This document shows positions 35,320-46,032 of a DNA stretch of 64,000 nt, one piece after another (the stretch's first letter is position 1; the number at the start of each line of letters is the position of its first letter). Position numbers and translations under genes: made by a program. The stretch comes from Kappaphycus alvarezii (Eukaryota; Rhodophyta; Florideophyceae; Gigartinales; Solieriaceae). The DNA lies in contig NADL03000466.1 in the NCBI GenBank assembly GCA_002205965.3, forward strand, positions 1,116,001-1,180,000. The letters run 5' to 3'. The notes under the pieces were generated by a model. That model saw only the letters and a list, made by a program, of their open reading frames with translations. It searched no databases and was not told the origin of the DNA.

Positions 35320-37694
35320 CTACAACGCGTCATCTCCGCTCTCCTCATTCAAGTCAATGGTTGCTGTGTTTCTCCGAGCGCGGGCTCTGGTGAAGAAAAC
35401 AGATCTTCGACCTTGCGATGATGCCGGCGCGTCATGCCGCGCCCGGGATGAACTCCGACTCCCTGACGCACTTGCCTGAGCCCGGCGCTTTCTGGAGGAC
35501 GCTACTGGCACATACTCCTCGTCAAGATCGTCAAGGACTATTTGTTCCTTGGGTGCATCCTCTTCTACTGGCACAACTTCATCATCACTGGCCGGCGCCA
35601 TCTGCTTCCTCGTAGAGCGACGAGGGTTGGACATAGGTGGCTTACGTGAGGCCGCAGGAGTTCTCTGACTTCCTGAGGAGCCCCTCCCGCGACCACGTCC
35701 GCGGCCACGCAACCGTGCACTCCTCCCTGTGGGCGTCTCAAATGGTATGTCTTCATCATCATCATTCAAACCGGCTTGGGCAACCCTACTAGCCGCTGTG
35801 GCAGCGGCTATGTCGGGGTTCTCGACAACAAAGCGTGTACATCTTCAAGGCCGGCCTCAATAGCTTTTTCACGTGGCTGGACATCGGGTGTCTTTTTGGC
35901 CACACTCTCCCCCACTGAATCAACACCTCCTTTTCTTTGGTTCATGCCTTCTTCATGATCGTCCGACTCCACATTTCCTTGGTCAATAAGGATTCGGTTT
36001 GCCGCTGCAATCGCTTCATTCTTGAACCGTGCCAACAGTTCCTCCTCGTCCATTATCTTGCCGGCATCAGATTCCTTTAAAGTTCTATCTTGCTGTTTCT
36101 TCAAATAGCTTGTCACATAGTCAGGTATAGCTTGATTCTTTTGCTTTGTAACAAACTGGTCTACTGCCCCGGACAGTTGATCCAATTCTAAAAATTTGAG
36201 CCCAGTACCCCCGGCTTGGCGATGAAAGAGGAAATACTGCACAAGCTTGGGGATTTGCACGACATCCTGCTGCTCTCCGTCACCCCTTCGCCTTTCAGGA
36301 TCATCATCGCTTTCGCCATCTGCATAAAAAGCTTCGCCCTGCTTCAATAACTTGCGCTTACTCCTGTAATACATAAGTATGTCAGAGGGAGATGCCACTC
36401 GGCCTACATATCTCTGCCAAAACGTTGAGGATTCGGCATTTCCCAATTACCCGAGATTTCGACACGCAAGCGCACAAGTGGTTTCCGAACAAACTTGTTC
36501 AGCTTCTCCTTGTAGTATGAGCGCGGTGGATATCGGACGCCACTCACGGTTTCCTTTGAGGTCCCTCCTCGAAACCCACTGACCTTGTTATCGAATACGG
36601 TTTCCTGTCTGGTTAACATTTCATTGACGGCCTCTTCTAGAAATTGAACAAGTATATCGGGATCAGTCTCTGACAGGCCTTCTTGTTCGGAGAGAACAAG
36701 ATCCTGAAATTCAAAATTGCGAACAGTGTACAACGGAACCGGACGATGCTTGAGTTTACCCTTGTAGACCTCCAGAAGCACAGCATGTTTCTGCTTTGAC
36801 CGTTCGAAAGAGAAGTAGCAACCGTAGACCCAGGCTGGACAATTGGAGGCTTGGACAAGGTAAGGTCAGGAATACTATCGTGTTCATGTCCCCACACAAC
36901 ATAATCAAGCCAGGGCGGGAGCAAAGTTTCAGATATACTTCGCGCTGAACCACGGTGACTCGATTCTGGTGAACAACGAAAGGTTAAACCATGGCACATG
37001 GTAGTTGTTGCGGCCACCGTCATCGCTCTCATTGGCATCGACACTATTCTGATCGTCATGGTGTGATGCCGGCTGCTCAGGACTTAGCCATTTAACTCTC
37101 TTTTGCTTTGCCCAAGTATCATGCAGAATCTCATCGCGAATGTGACCGGGCCATACAAGGCCAGACCGGTTTGGCCCTTTTGTAGCAAAATGGGAGCAAT
37201 TTCAATTGTTTTGGAGGAAACTGCCTTTCCAAAGTAGGTAATCAAGCCTGCGCTGCAAGCAAATCTAGGGCACTAAGGGCATCTGGACCGACGCCACCTG
37301 TAGGATCATCATGGTTACCATGAATGACAAAGACCGGGAGTGATACAGCGACACAAGGATCCATATAATTGACGGGTGTATGATCACTGCGGACGGCGAG
37401 CGAAACTTGACCCTCTGGAGAGAAACAATGGCGACGAAGCAGTCGCATGGTACGAACAATGGTGTTGCGGGAGGGTTTGTTGTCGTGGAAGAGGTCGCCG
37501 CCAAGCAGCAGCATGTCGACATGATTGGATTTGGCGAGCTCGAGAACTTCTTCAAATGCGCGAAACGAGTCATCCCCACGTACTGGATCCTTTTCGAGGT
37601 AACCGAGATGGTTGTCGGTGGCAATAAGAATTTTAATGACATCGTCCGGGTGGGGCGAGCTTGTGTTTCGGGCTTTGCCGGAGCGAGGGCGCAT
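35320..37694 (-). CDS. MRE11: double-strand-break repair nuclease Mre11
   Basis: Mn-dependent nuclease of the Mre11-Rad50 complex, acting in the nucleus in break processing and meiosis. All phosphoesterase motifs are readable: IKILIATDNHLGY (motif I), MLLLGGDLFHDNKPSRNTIV (II), PVFVIHGNHDDPTG (III), and LDYVVWGHEHDS (with the HEH pair). Further family marks are YFGKAVSS, ILLQKGQTGLALYG, the capping domain with VRLRVEISGNWEMPNPQRFG, and RYVGRVASPSDILMYYR. The C-terminus has the Gly-Arg repeat typical of eukaryotic Mre11 (RLRGRGRGRGRGSSG) and an acidic end (NEESGDDAL). Total length is about 790 codons, close to the family. The start at 37694 (MRPRSGKARN) places the first motif near residue 20; an upstream in-frame ATG at 37814 would add 40 residues. 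Frame changes occur near 37.24, 37.16, 36.98, 36.80, 36.42 and 35.80 kb. It is convergent with the START gene and divergent from the MPDU1-like gene. Confidence 0.93.
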
Positions 37695-38392
37695 GATCGA
37701 AGTGAAGATGGTAGTCGACGACGAAGACTTGAAGCGGGCCGACGAGGAGCATAGCGTGCCTGGTCGGTATTGACGAGCTTTTGAGACGAAAGGGTGCACT
37801 TGCGATTTCAGCATTTGCGGATGTATTCAAATAGAGTGCTGTAGAGTATAAAATGCGGTTGGTTTGCCACGTATTGCACTCCACATTGTTCGTGGCTGTA
37901 CACGTGTACCCCTTTTTTAATTACAGCTCTTTACAGCATGATCCTGAGGCCCTTCAAAGATCAATTTTCAAATATCCAATTACTAGCTGCCACGTCGATA
38001 AAATGACTTGCAAAAATACTCATATTGGACAGCAGTGCCGCAGTTTCATACAGTACAGTACAGTACATGCGTGTTTTCACTGTAAGATTGGACCAAGTTA
38101 TTGTAAACGCTTTTCGTAGATAGAGCATCAACAAGCGTTTTTTTCCAATCGGATTGGACAGCAGTTCATTTGTCTAGCTTGCTGCCATGTCATGTTGTGC
38201 CACGTGGCCATTTACAGCTCATCGGTAATTCACTCGAATGAATACAAACCCTCACTCCTCGGTGCATCTTCCCCGCTCGGCGCTACTAAAATCGCCTCGA
38301 CCTTCGTTCCTTGGCCCTCTATCCTGCATCCGCCCCCATTCGTCTTCGTCCCCTTCCCTCTTTCCGCTCTATCCTCTGCCAAAGCTACCCTG
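37695..38392. promoter_or_regulatory. divergent promoter region between MRE11 and the MPDU1-like gene, with a (TACAG)n repeat
   Basis: About 700 bp separate the two divergent start codons, so both promoters must lie here. At 38049-38067 there is a perfect TACAGTACAGTACAGTACA tract. TGCCACGT/CCACGTG-like sequence occurs near 38.2 kb (GTGCCACGTGGCC), an E-box/G-box-type palindrome core. A TTTACAG motif is repeated. These are candidate sites only; the sequence alone cannot show which gene they serve. Confidence 0.45.
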
Positions 38393-39149
38393 ATGGGCTC
38401 TTGGGAGACCACGGCCCATGAGGTCATTGATCGCGTCCTCCCCCCGTTTGCATGCGACCCCCTTCCCTTCTATCCCTTCCTGCCACGATTCTCTATGACA
38501 ACCAATGCTTTAAAGCCTCCCTTTCCCTTGCCCTCGGTGTCGCCATCATCCTCTTTGCCGGCATCATAAAGCTTCCACAGATTGCTACCATTCTCTCCAA
38601 CAAATCCGTCGCCGGTCTATCGGGAACTACCTTCCTCGTCGAAACCTTTGGCTACACATACAATCTCGCCGCCCATTATCGCCAAGACTACCCACTTTCC
38701 ACGTACGGCGACTTTTGTTCTCATTCTTGAGAACTATGTTATCTTATACCTCTTTTACAAGTACACAAATCGCACCAAGCTCGGCCTCCTCGTTATTGCT
38801 GCTATGCCCTTGGGCTCGCCTTTTTGTGCAGTCCGTATTTCCCGTCGAACTCATTCGACTCATGACACTGGGAAATGTCGCCGTCGTCGTCCTAGGCCGC
38901 ACACCAGGTGTATGCAAACTACATAAACGGATCAACCGGCGCCCTAAGTGTCATTACATGCTGGGGTATCTTTCTTGGCGCTTTGGCTCGCATTTTTACG
39001 ACTCTGCAGGATGTCGACAGCTTCAATATACTGGCAGGGTACCTCTCCTCGTCTCTTCTTAATGGCACCATTGCCTTCCAGGTCCTGTATTACAACTACA
39101 TTAAGAAGCCCAAGGTCACAGCGAAGAAAAGGTCAAGAAGGCCGAGTAG
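38393..39149 (+). CDS. MPDU1: MPDU1/Lec35-like PQ-loop membrane protein (mannose-P-dolichol utilisation)
   Basis: In animals and plants MPDU1 is an ER membrane protein needed for use of mannose- and glucose-phosphate dolichol in N-glycan and GPI synthesis. The frame-corrected reading gives SLSLALGVAIILFAGIIKLP followed by QIATILSNKSVAGLSG (first PQ-loop), TFLVETFGYTYNLA, LENYVILYLFYKYTNRTKLG, a helix ending PVELIRLMTLGNVAVVVLGR, and the second loop (VYANYINGSTGALSVITCWG). IFLGALARIFTTLQDVDS and SSLLNGTIAFQVLYYNYIKK, the strongest MPDU1 marks, come last. Seven hydrophobic segments are expected and at least six are visible. The start MGSWETTAHEVIDRVLPPFA and about 252 codons fit the family. The natural stop is probably TAG at 39147-39149, giving a lysine-rich KKAE end typical of MPDU1; the uncorrected frame runs to 39213. 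Frame changes lie near 38.46, 38.71, 38.82 and 38.90 kb. Confidence 0.88.
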
Positions 39150-40076
39150 ATTTTTGCATTCTCACCTTTTTGTCCCTGTCCCATATTTTCGCATTTTTTG
39201 TACAATGCGCTAGATCGTTTCGATGGTGCGCCCTTTCTACTCGTGGTAAACAGAAGATCCATGTGTCTGCCGCATCCTATTTTTCTACCGAGCTCTTCTC
39301 CCGCCCCACGTCCAATTGCCTTTGCACTACCTTTTCGTCCTACATCCGTTTATTAGTCCTCTGCATTCTACAATCATGAATCTACTTCCGTCGCGTCTTT
39401 CACCTACACCGCCTGCAACGAAGTGGGCACCGTTACATGCGCACTGTTACGTGCCGCCAAAACTGCTTCTCGTCGCTCTCTGGCCCTTGAAAAGTGCGGC
39501 ACGAGCACCACGACAGTGAACACCACTATCGCAATCAACACCACTGCCACCCCAATGCTTACTAACCCAATCACAGCAGCCTGAGTTAACCCACTGCCTC
39601 CTCGCTGCGGTCCCCGTTTTGAAACGTTTCATTTCCAGTCGCAAGCGGCGGCACGCTCACATTTATCAAGAGTGCAGTCTCCGTCCCTGTGCAAAAGAAA
39701 ATGACTCCGAACTAGTTTCAGATAAAGATCCATCCGCGTCAGCTTGAATTAACCTGCTTTTGTATTCCTCAATAAATTCCGGTAACATCGGTATGTAAAA
39801 GAGCAAGGATCAACTTCGGCTCAGACCCGTTTGAGAGAATTGTCACACCCCGCGCGCGTCTTCCAAGGATGGACGCCGAACGAACACCGGCAGCATTCGA
39901 AAGAGCTGATGATATTCGGATAACTGAGTATTGCATAGCCGGTGTTGCTCTCGGTCGGAATGTCATAGATATGCCGACAATGGACGCAGAAGAGTTCCAA
40001 TCCTTATCGTCGACGGGGAACGTCTCGTTTTCAGACCGTCCACTATACTCAATACTTTTGCTAACGCTCGCCCCGT
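39150..40076. other. convergent spacer between the MPDU1-like gene and the subtilase
   Basis: A + frame near 39.37-39.59 kb gives a Thr/Ala-rich sequence (ESTSVASFTYTACNEVGTVT...TTTVNTTIAIN) ending at a stop. It could be a fragment of a secreted or repetitive protein, but has no domain. On the - strand the open frame 39769-40404 continues past the subtilase stop in another phase and may be a C-terminal extension or shadow. Otherwise nothing is recognised. Confidence 0.4.
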
Positions 40077-41047
40077 TCATGCCGGTTTCTTCGAAAAGGC
40101 GACTCCAAGGGCATAGGCAAGCCGATTCACGGATTGAGTCATCACTTGAGAGCCGGAAGAAGTAAGGATCCGGTTTCGAGTAGACGAAGATACCAAGATA
40201 TTTCGAACATCTGCTGGGGTAAGACTTGGATCTACTCCGAGCATTACAGCTGCCATTCCCGCAATAATCGGCGCCGCCATGCTTGTTCCTGTGCGCGTCT
40301 TGTATTCCACGTTTGAGGTCTTCCCCAACCAGAGAGGACATTAACTCCAGGGGCAAACAAATCAAGACAATCTCCGTAATTGTTCCGGACATATAGCTTA
40401 TCATCTATGTCGATAGCACCAACAGCAATAGTTCCAGGCATTTCGGGCTGGGTACAATAAGCAAGCATCAGTATTGTTGTTCCCAGCTGCCGCCGTCAAG
40501 ACAACGCCATTTTCCACAACAGCTGCGTTATTTGCACTGTAGGGGCACATGTAGGATTAACAGATCCAACAGATAAAACAGCAACTGAGCGTTTTAGCCC
40601 CCTCTCCTTTGTATCCGCCAAGACATAATCCAACGCACTTATAACATCTGAGCATAGACCAGTCCTGAGCAATCTAAAGCACGCACCGAAATAGCAACAG
40701 CATTCTTGGCAATTCCACTGAAGGCCCCAACGGCTAGAGCTGCCACATGGGTGCCGTGTCCGTTGCAATCTGTCGGGGGAGCGCCTGGATTTTCTATATT
40801 AACCCCATAACTTGCTCGATTGTCGTGAATTCTTCGTGCTCAATGCGAATTCCCGTGTCGATGATGTACACATACACTAATTCGGAGCTGATTTCCGCCA
40901 GATCATACGGGATTGAACCTGAGGATACTTGTCCGGGGACAGAACAGGGCGCTGTACTATCCTTTGCAAATGCCATCTAGTCGAGCTCTTAGAGAATTCG
41001 GCACCCCCTGAAATAGAGATGTACATGAGTAAAGCTGTGGTTGACAT
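40077..41047 (-). CDS. subtilisin-like serine protease (proteinase K-type, S8A)
   Basis: Secreted or vacuolar serine endopeptidase. The catalytic triad is readable across frames: YVYIIDTGIRIEHEEF (Asp), NGHGTHVAALAVGAFSGIAK (His) and RTGTSMAAPIIAGMAAVML (Ser). The oxyanion region GVVLTAAAGNNNTDACLL, and then IAVGAIDIDDKLYVRNNYGD and CLDLFAPGVNVLS, are typical of the proteinase K branch. The start at 41047 (MSTTALLMYISISGGAEFS) gives a short hydrophobic signal-like segment. No inhibitor I9 prodomain is visible before IPYDLAEIS, which is unusual for this branch; it may be lost or lie upstream in another frame. The C-terminus NRLAYALGVAF is where proteinase K-like enzymes end; a phase change would add about 100 residues to 39769. 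Frame changes lie near 40.93, 40.80, 40.68, 40.52, 40.47 and 40.31 kb. Confidence 0.9.
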
Positions 41048-42113
41048 TAAATTTCCTCGTAAGAAAGCGCTTCTGGCCGTATACATGACCTAGATATTTC
41101 CTCTTTTCTCCTTTGAATGTAATACTTCCTCCAGTATAGTTGTTCCATTAGATATGAAGTAGTAGTGTCTTATCGTGTCTCCGACACATAAGAGTATAAC
41201 CTACAGCCATGGAAAGACAAGTAGCATGTACACAAACTTGCCACTGAATTGGGGACATTATTTGGAGGTTGTGACGGTCGCTTTTCAAAAGGAGATCAAC
41301 AATTGTGATTCAGTTCATAGAACATGCGCTATCAAAAGCAAAGGGGGCGAGAACTGAAATGAGCATGTGAGAACAAAAAGCCAAGGTCTGCCTACACTTC
41401 GTGACTCAAATCTGTAAGTCGGTGCGGTGTTGGCGAAGATCGGGGGCATAGTGCTGATAGTCGTAAGTACAGGATGTCCATGGTTTCTACTCAGGATATT
41501 ACCGTAAGTGCTGCAGTTAGCAAAGCCAGGTATTTACTGTCAGATACGGGAAGGGATAATTTTTGAGCTATGGTACCCAATCAATAGCTCAGAACGGAAC
41601 CCGTCATTCATCACTAGAAGGAGCGCTGATGCTAAGGATAACCACAGGAGACCTAGAGACGTAAAGGCTGGTGTGAGGATGTTTAATGTCTCGTAAACGA
41701 ATATTATCTTAACAACTAGAATATGTAATCGGCACTGAGGTCGAAACTGGGGTATATTTTATCGGAGCGCATATGCTTTTCCTTCCGCAGTGACTTTTGA
41801 GGATGGCACGTTTTGCCAAATGCCTGCAACCCCGAGCATGCATGCAGCTGAACTCCTTGGAATTATTTGAATGCGCCACGAGGATTGCCTGGAGAAAAAC
41901 AGATCTACTGGAAGATACAAACCCTCCAAATGTGCATGAGGCCATAGATTATTACTGATTTATGACTGCCATGTTTTCACTGACCGCAACCTTGCGTTCA
42001 AAACACCGCCATTGACTTAATCTTAAATGGTTGGAGTGTTTCTAGCAGCACATACGTGAAACCGCCAAGACATTGACCCTTTTCTACATGAACTCCGGCA
42101 AATGTATGTTTCG
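41048..42113. other. spacer between subtilase and glyoxalase II
   Basis: About 1 kb between two - strand genes. It must contain the subtilase promoter and the glyoxalase II 3' end. Only short frames occur (for example 41709-41945, -, Cys/Arg-rich) with no family. Nothing else seen. Confidence 0.4.
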
Positions 42114-43040
42114 CTACCTTGCCTTGAAAGAATCCTTCCTTTCTCGTAGAGCCTTCACGATCTCTACGGAACTGCATCCCTCCATTCCTAACTCTCTAGC
42201 CATCTCAGGCAGACCCGCCCTCATGAAAGGATTTGACAGTTTTTCATCGCCGATGGTCGAGGGCACCGTATGTCGACCGTTCGCTACCTGCTCCTTTGCC
42301 CAGCTAGTTTCTGCTGGATACGTTGATTACCTGCTTCAATAGATTTGGCGAATTTCAAATTGGAAACCGTGTACTCGTGACCGCAAAACACAAGGGTTTC
42401 ATCAGGTAACGCACCAAGTGTATTGTTCAATGAGGCGTCCATATCCGCAGCATTGCCCTCAAAAAACCTACCGCAACCGCCCACAAATAAAGTATCACCA
42501 GTAAAGACAGCTGCTTTTTCAGTGTGCGTCTTGAAGCAAAGATGCCCCATAGTATGACATGGGGTGCGTAAGGCTGTGACTGATAATTCCGAGCCTGCGA
42601 TTTTTCTTCCTTCACCAGACTTCATACGTGTAGTAACACCCTCCGCTGTTTCATAGGCCGAACCGACGATATCAACATCTGGGACGATGGAGGCTAGCTC
42701 ATTGTTGCCACCAGCGTGATCCCAGTGGTGGTGGGTGATGAGGCTGTGTAAGACGAGCGGATAGCTGATTTGCGAGAGAAGTGAGTTTGCGAGGTTCAGC
42801 GGGGTCTACCACTGCGGCAACATTGTTAGATTTGTCATGGATTAGGTAAGAAAAATTGTCGCTGAGTATGGGAACAATGTAAACATCAACCGTGGAAGAA
42901 AGCGCGATAGGTGGGGTAGACATTGTTGTGAGACCGCGTCGAGGATCGGTCCCATTTGACTGTCCTTGAACCGCGCGACGCGTCCGACGGAGAAGCGAGG
43001 TTGAGGAGAGCTGCACAAACGCAGAGTTCTTGTGAATCAT
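42114..43040 (-). CDS. glyoxalase II (hydroxyacylglutathione hydrolase), probable organelle presequence
   Basis: Metallo-beta-lactamase-fold enzyme that hydrolyses S-D-lactoylglutathione to lactate and glutathione, the second step of methylglyoxal detoxification. The start MIHKNSAFVQLSSTSLLRRT is Arg/Ser-rich without acids, like a mitochondrial or plastid presequence. The catalytic part begins near VDVYIVPILSDNFSYLIHDK. Metal ligands are visible in LITHHHWDHAGGNN, TPCHTMGHLCF and FTGDTLFVGGCGRFFEGNAA, and FCGHEYTVSNLKFAKSIEAG supplies the last His. The C-terminal substrate-binding tail continues after a shift at about 42.29 kb (KEQVANGRHTVPSTIGDEKL, then SNPFMRAGLPE) to a TAG at 42114-42116. 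About 300 codons in total; about 255 after the presequence matches the family. Frame changes lie near 42.8, 42.63 and 42.29 kb. Confidence 0.92.
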
Positions 43041-43666
43041 GGGAGAGAGATCCCAAAGACAACTAGACGCTAGCGGGAACAGAAGGTAGAAGGTATGTTA
43101 AAGCCGATTCAAACTTTGCTTAAAACACCGCAGTTTGGGAAGTGAAGGAAGCGAATCTGCGGTGGTGGTCTGTGCGGTCGAGAAATGTACAGCATGGTGC
43201 AAGCAGGTGGATACTTATTACAGTGACCACCTTGTCTATGTTATCTTGACTCTCCCTTTCCTTCTCAAGGCCTCCCACCTACCCACTTACAGTACAATAC
43301 AGAACTGTGCGGTAACGCTACCGTGCTCTAATAGGCTTTTAATGGCGCACAGTATGAACATGTGTCCCCTGACACACCCCTCGTTCGAATAAAAAAACTT
43401 TATGGCATTATTATTATTATTTTTTACACTAATCTAGAGGGTCCATTGCAGAAACTGACTACTGAGCCTGTAGGGGTACCATAATAGCTTACAGTAGGTA
43501 CCTCCATTCTCTACAAAAAAGCCCTGTCGGCCGCGGGAACTGCCGGTACGACGGGAGGCAAGGGAAAAAGGACTCTGATCAATACCGAAAGATTACCTAA
43601 GCGGACTTTCGGGACAGCCGCCGTTCTTTAGCGAACCACTCGGACAATCTACAAACTGCCGCCGCC

Positions 43667-43924
43667 ATGGCTGAGTCAGACACTACTACAAACACAACCA
43701 TGACAACTCCCACCATACCTATGCCTACATTGACCAGAATAAATTATCACTGGTGGGCAATGCGCGCTACGCGAATGAGTCTGTCTACGTCCGGTATATG
43801 CCTTGGGCAAGACGGAGAACCACACATCACTACCTGGAGTCCGAGGCCAGCTTTCTCCTTAAGGATATTGCAATACAGTAGCTTCAATTTCGTCAAAGAC
43901 GATCCACGGGTGTCTTGTCACTGA
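43667..43924 (+). pseudogene. Ty1/copia gag N-terminal fragment
   Basis: The frame opens MAESDTTTNTTMTTPTIPMP and continues TLTRINYHWWAMRATRMSLS. L-(T)-x-x-N-Y-x-x-W-x-M is the standard start of copia gag proteins (the DUF4219/UBN2 region). The frame then loses similarity after a shift and ends. The surrounding 43.4-44.4 kb has no RT or integrase, so this is a truncated gag. It lies on the same strand as the gag/protease pieces at 44.8-46.0 kb and may be part of the same or a nested copy. Confidence 0.55.
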
Positions 43925-44187
43925 AAATTGCCACCTTGTTCGTGGCAGGGTAACGGTTGGTAGAGCATTGAAGACGCTTGGCGGCTGAGGTTTGGAAGTA
44001 TTCCTTCCAGGGTATAAGGCCGGACCGTGTTACAATGTCTTCGGGGTGGGGGGGCGTGACGACTGCGAGTCACGAGAGCTAACACGCTGGGATAAGGTTA
44101 TCTCCTTCTCGAGCGACGGTTTCGAGAGCCTTGTGACGATCCACGGGAGATGAGCGGAGGGTGTCCTCCTACCACACAACAGTGGAC

Positions 44188-44284
44188 GGTTCCACTTGTA
44201 CGTAGACGTTGAACCACGTAAGCGCCAAAATACAACACGGGTACTCCGTACGGTAGCTTCACTTGTATGTAGACGCTGAGCCAC
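44188..44284 (+). repeat. short tandem duplication of about 67 bp
   Basis: TTCCACTTGTACGTAGACG at about 44190 recurs as CTTCACTTGTATGTAGACG at about 44257, each followed by a GAACCAC/GAGCCAC block. Two units in direct order, about 67 bp apart. It lies upstream of the LTR-like block at 44.4 kb and may be an old LTR-internal duplication. Confidence 0.5.
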
Positions 44285-44414
44285 AATAGAGCCAACGGCG
44301 GCAAGAAACCTCGAGAAAGGTGTAACCCGAAGGTTAAGCAAAGGAAAACCCGGGCAAGATAGAAACAGTAATATCCATGGTCTTCACTGACGAAGGGTTT
44401 CAACGCAAACGAAA

Positions 44415-44690
44415 GGTGGGGATCAAATCCAGAGCCAGCACCGGGGTGCTTTTTTGTAGCATCACAAGACTGTAGAAGCAGGTATAAATAATAGTCAGCT
44501 ATCTACAAGTTACTGCAAGTTACAGTTGCTACGGTTATCCATAATCAAATTTAACCCTAAAATGTTACTCTCATGCTTCGATGGCATCAAGGGAGTGATA
44601 AATATACACGAAACTTGGCCCAATGGGCAGGAGTGGCCTGAAACAAATCAGGGGGCTCTCATTGAGGTATGTTCTGTCTTATAGAGGGAA
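44415..44690 (+). repeat. Ty1/copia-like LTR 3' part and leader, related to the copy near 11.5 kb
   Basis: Blocks CCAGAGCCAGCACCGGGGTG, AGGTATAAATAATAGTCAGC, AACTTGGCCCAATGGG and AAATCAGGGGGCTCTCATT appear in the same order and spacing as at 11462-11700. TATAAATA is a plausible TATA box. The gag-like sequence begins about 300 bp downstream, as expected for a 5' LTR and leader. Confidence 0.5.
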
Positions 44691-44782
44691 ATTCGATGGC
44701 CAATAGCCGTTAGGCTTACAGGGAGCAGCTGACAGCAGCTGATCAATAGCAACAGTCAGTGTATTGTTAGTTATGACAGTTA

Positions 44783-46032
44783 GTGCCAATAAAAGTCACC
44801 GAAATTCGAGCAATAAATAGTCAAACCCTCCTTGGGGCGTGCACCAGTGGGTCGTTGCACTACAGGCATCCAAATAGAAGAGTAGTCCGTCGAACAAGGT
44901 TTTCTGGCAATACAAAACAACGATACCCCGCCACAACCATCGATCACAGTCACATATCGGGACTACAAGCAAAGGCAGGACGGGTCATCGCATCATCCAT
45001 TTCCGATGACATCCTCGGCACCCTGCCCAAAAAATTTCTCTCCTGCTCCGCGAAAGAGATGCTGGAGGAACCGGACACTCGGTTCGCCGCAGACAAGACG
45101 CTGGAACGACATCTTGAACTCAAGGCCAAGCCCGCCAAACCACATTCTCTCATACGGGCATCATTGAAACCTGCTTCCATAAAAATTTACAGCTCCCTCG
45201 TGAAATGCTGGATGCAGACGTGCCGAACATCGAACTTGAAGCCACAACAGTCAAGTATATTATAAACGGACTACGCATCCACCCCATCATCCGCACCTGG
45301 GTTCCAGTACTCAACAGTACCAGCATAGAAACAATAAAGAATGCCAAGAAGGCGATCACCTCTTACGTTCAACTTGAAACACCTTAAGAACACGCTCCGT
45401 GGAGTGCTTACACCAAGACAACCCCGAATTACCTCAAACACTGTGCATTTCACAAAACGTGGGGCCACCATGACACAAATCACTGCCTTGCTATTAAACG
45501 GATACGTGCCTATTTGAACCCCGGCCCGCACCCTCACGGGCTCCGTGTCCAAATACAATAAAACCGGAGGCTCCGCAACGGACCCCCTCCACCACGCCGA
45601 CGTGTTATGAAGACCATTCCGACTCTAATTCGTGGCGCCTGCACCGCCCGCATGACCAACTTCGATCACGGAATGGGAAAACCTCATCCAAATAATATGT
45701 AGTCCGAGCATATCGACTTGGACCAGGATTACGCATTGAAGGACGCTTATTTTGACTTCTACATCTTGGATTCTGCGTGCTACCCGAACTTCTCCACAAA
45801 CAATTCAACTGACTTCACCCTGCATGTCTCAACGGTGAACATTTCAGATGGGTCGACATCTCCCACAACGGGGCACAAGGTGCAGAAATTATACGTGGAA
45901 CGTGCCTTCGACCCCTCCCGAGTATACGGATCATTCTCATTTGTGAAACGATTACCGTGGGAGGAATTGGCAGCAGCTTTACTACCCCCATACTGCCTCG
46001 TATACTGCGATCGCCAATCATCCCGATTTTAG
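44783..46032 (+). pseudogene. Ty1/copia gag-protease fragment
   Basis: Frames on the + strand join across stops: a helical gag-like part (SSISDDILGTLPKKFLSCSA; VPNIELEATTVKYIINGLRI), a zinc-knuckle-like element at about 45.44-45.49 kb (CAFHKTWGHHDTNHC, a C-x2-H...GH...C arrangement), then a protease at 45718-46032: FYILDSACYPNFSTNNSTDF, VSTVNISDGSTSPTTGHKVQ and KLYVERAFDPSRVYGSFSFV. The last part follows the copia protease pattern (W-x-x-D-S-x-A/C, x-x-x-D-G-S-x-x-P, L-Y-V-x-x), with DSA in place of DSG. Sequence resembling integrase or RT does not follow, so the element is cut off near 46.0 kb. Confidence 0.6.

Noticed and set aside
34967..35479. 170-codon + strand frame
   Set aside because: It overlaps the conserved Gly-Arg and acidic C-terminus of MRE11 on the other strand and has patternless composition.
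36379..36582. + strand frame opposite MRE11
   Set aside because: A shadow of the MRE11 capping domain, whose motifs are clear on the - strand.
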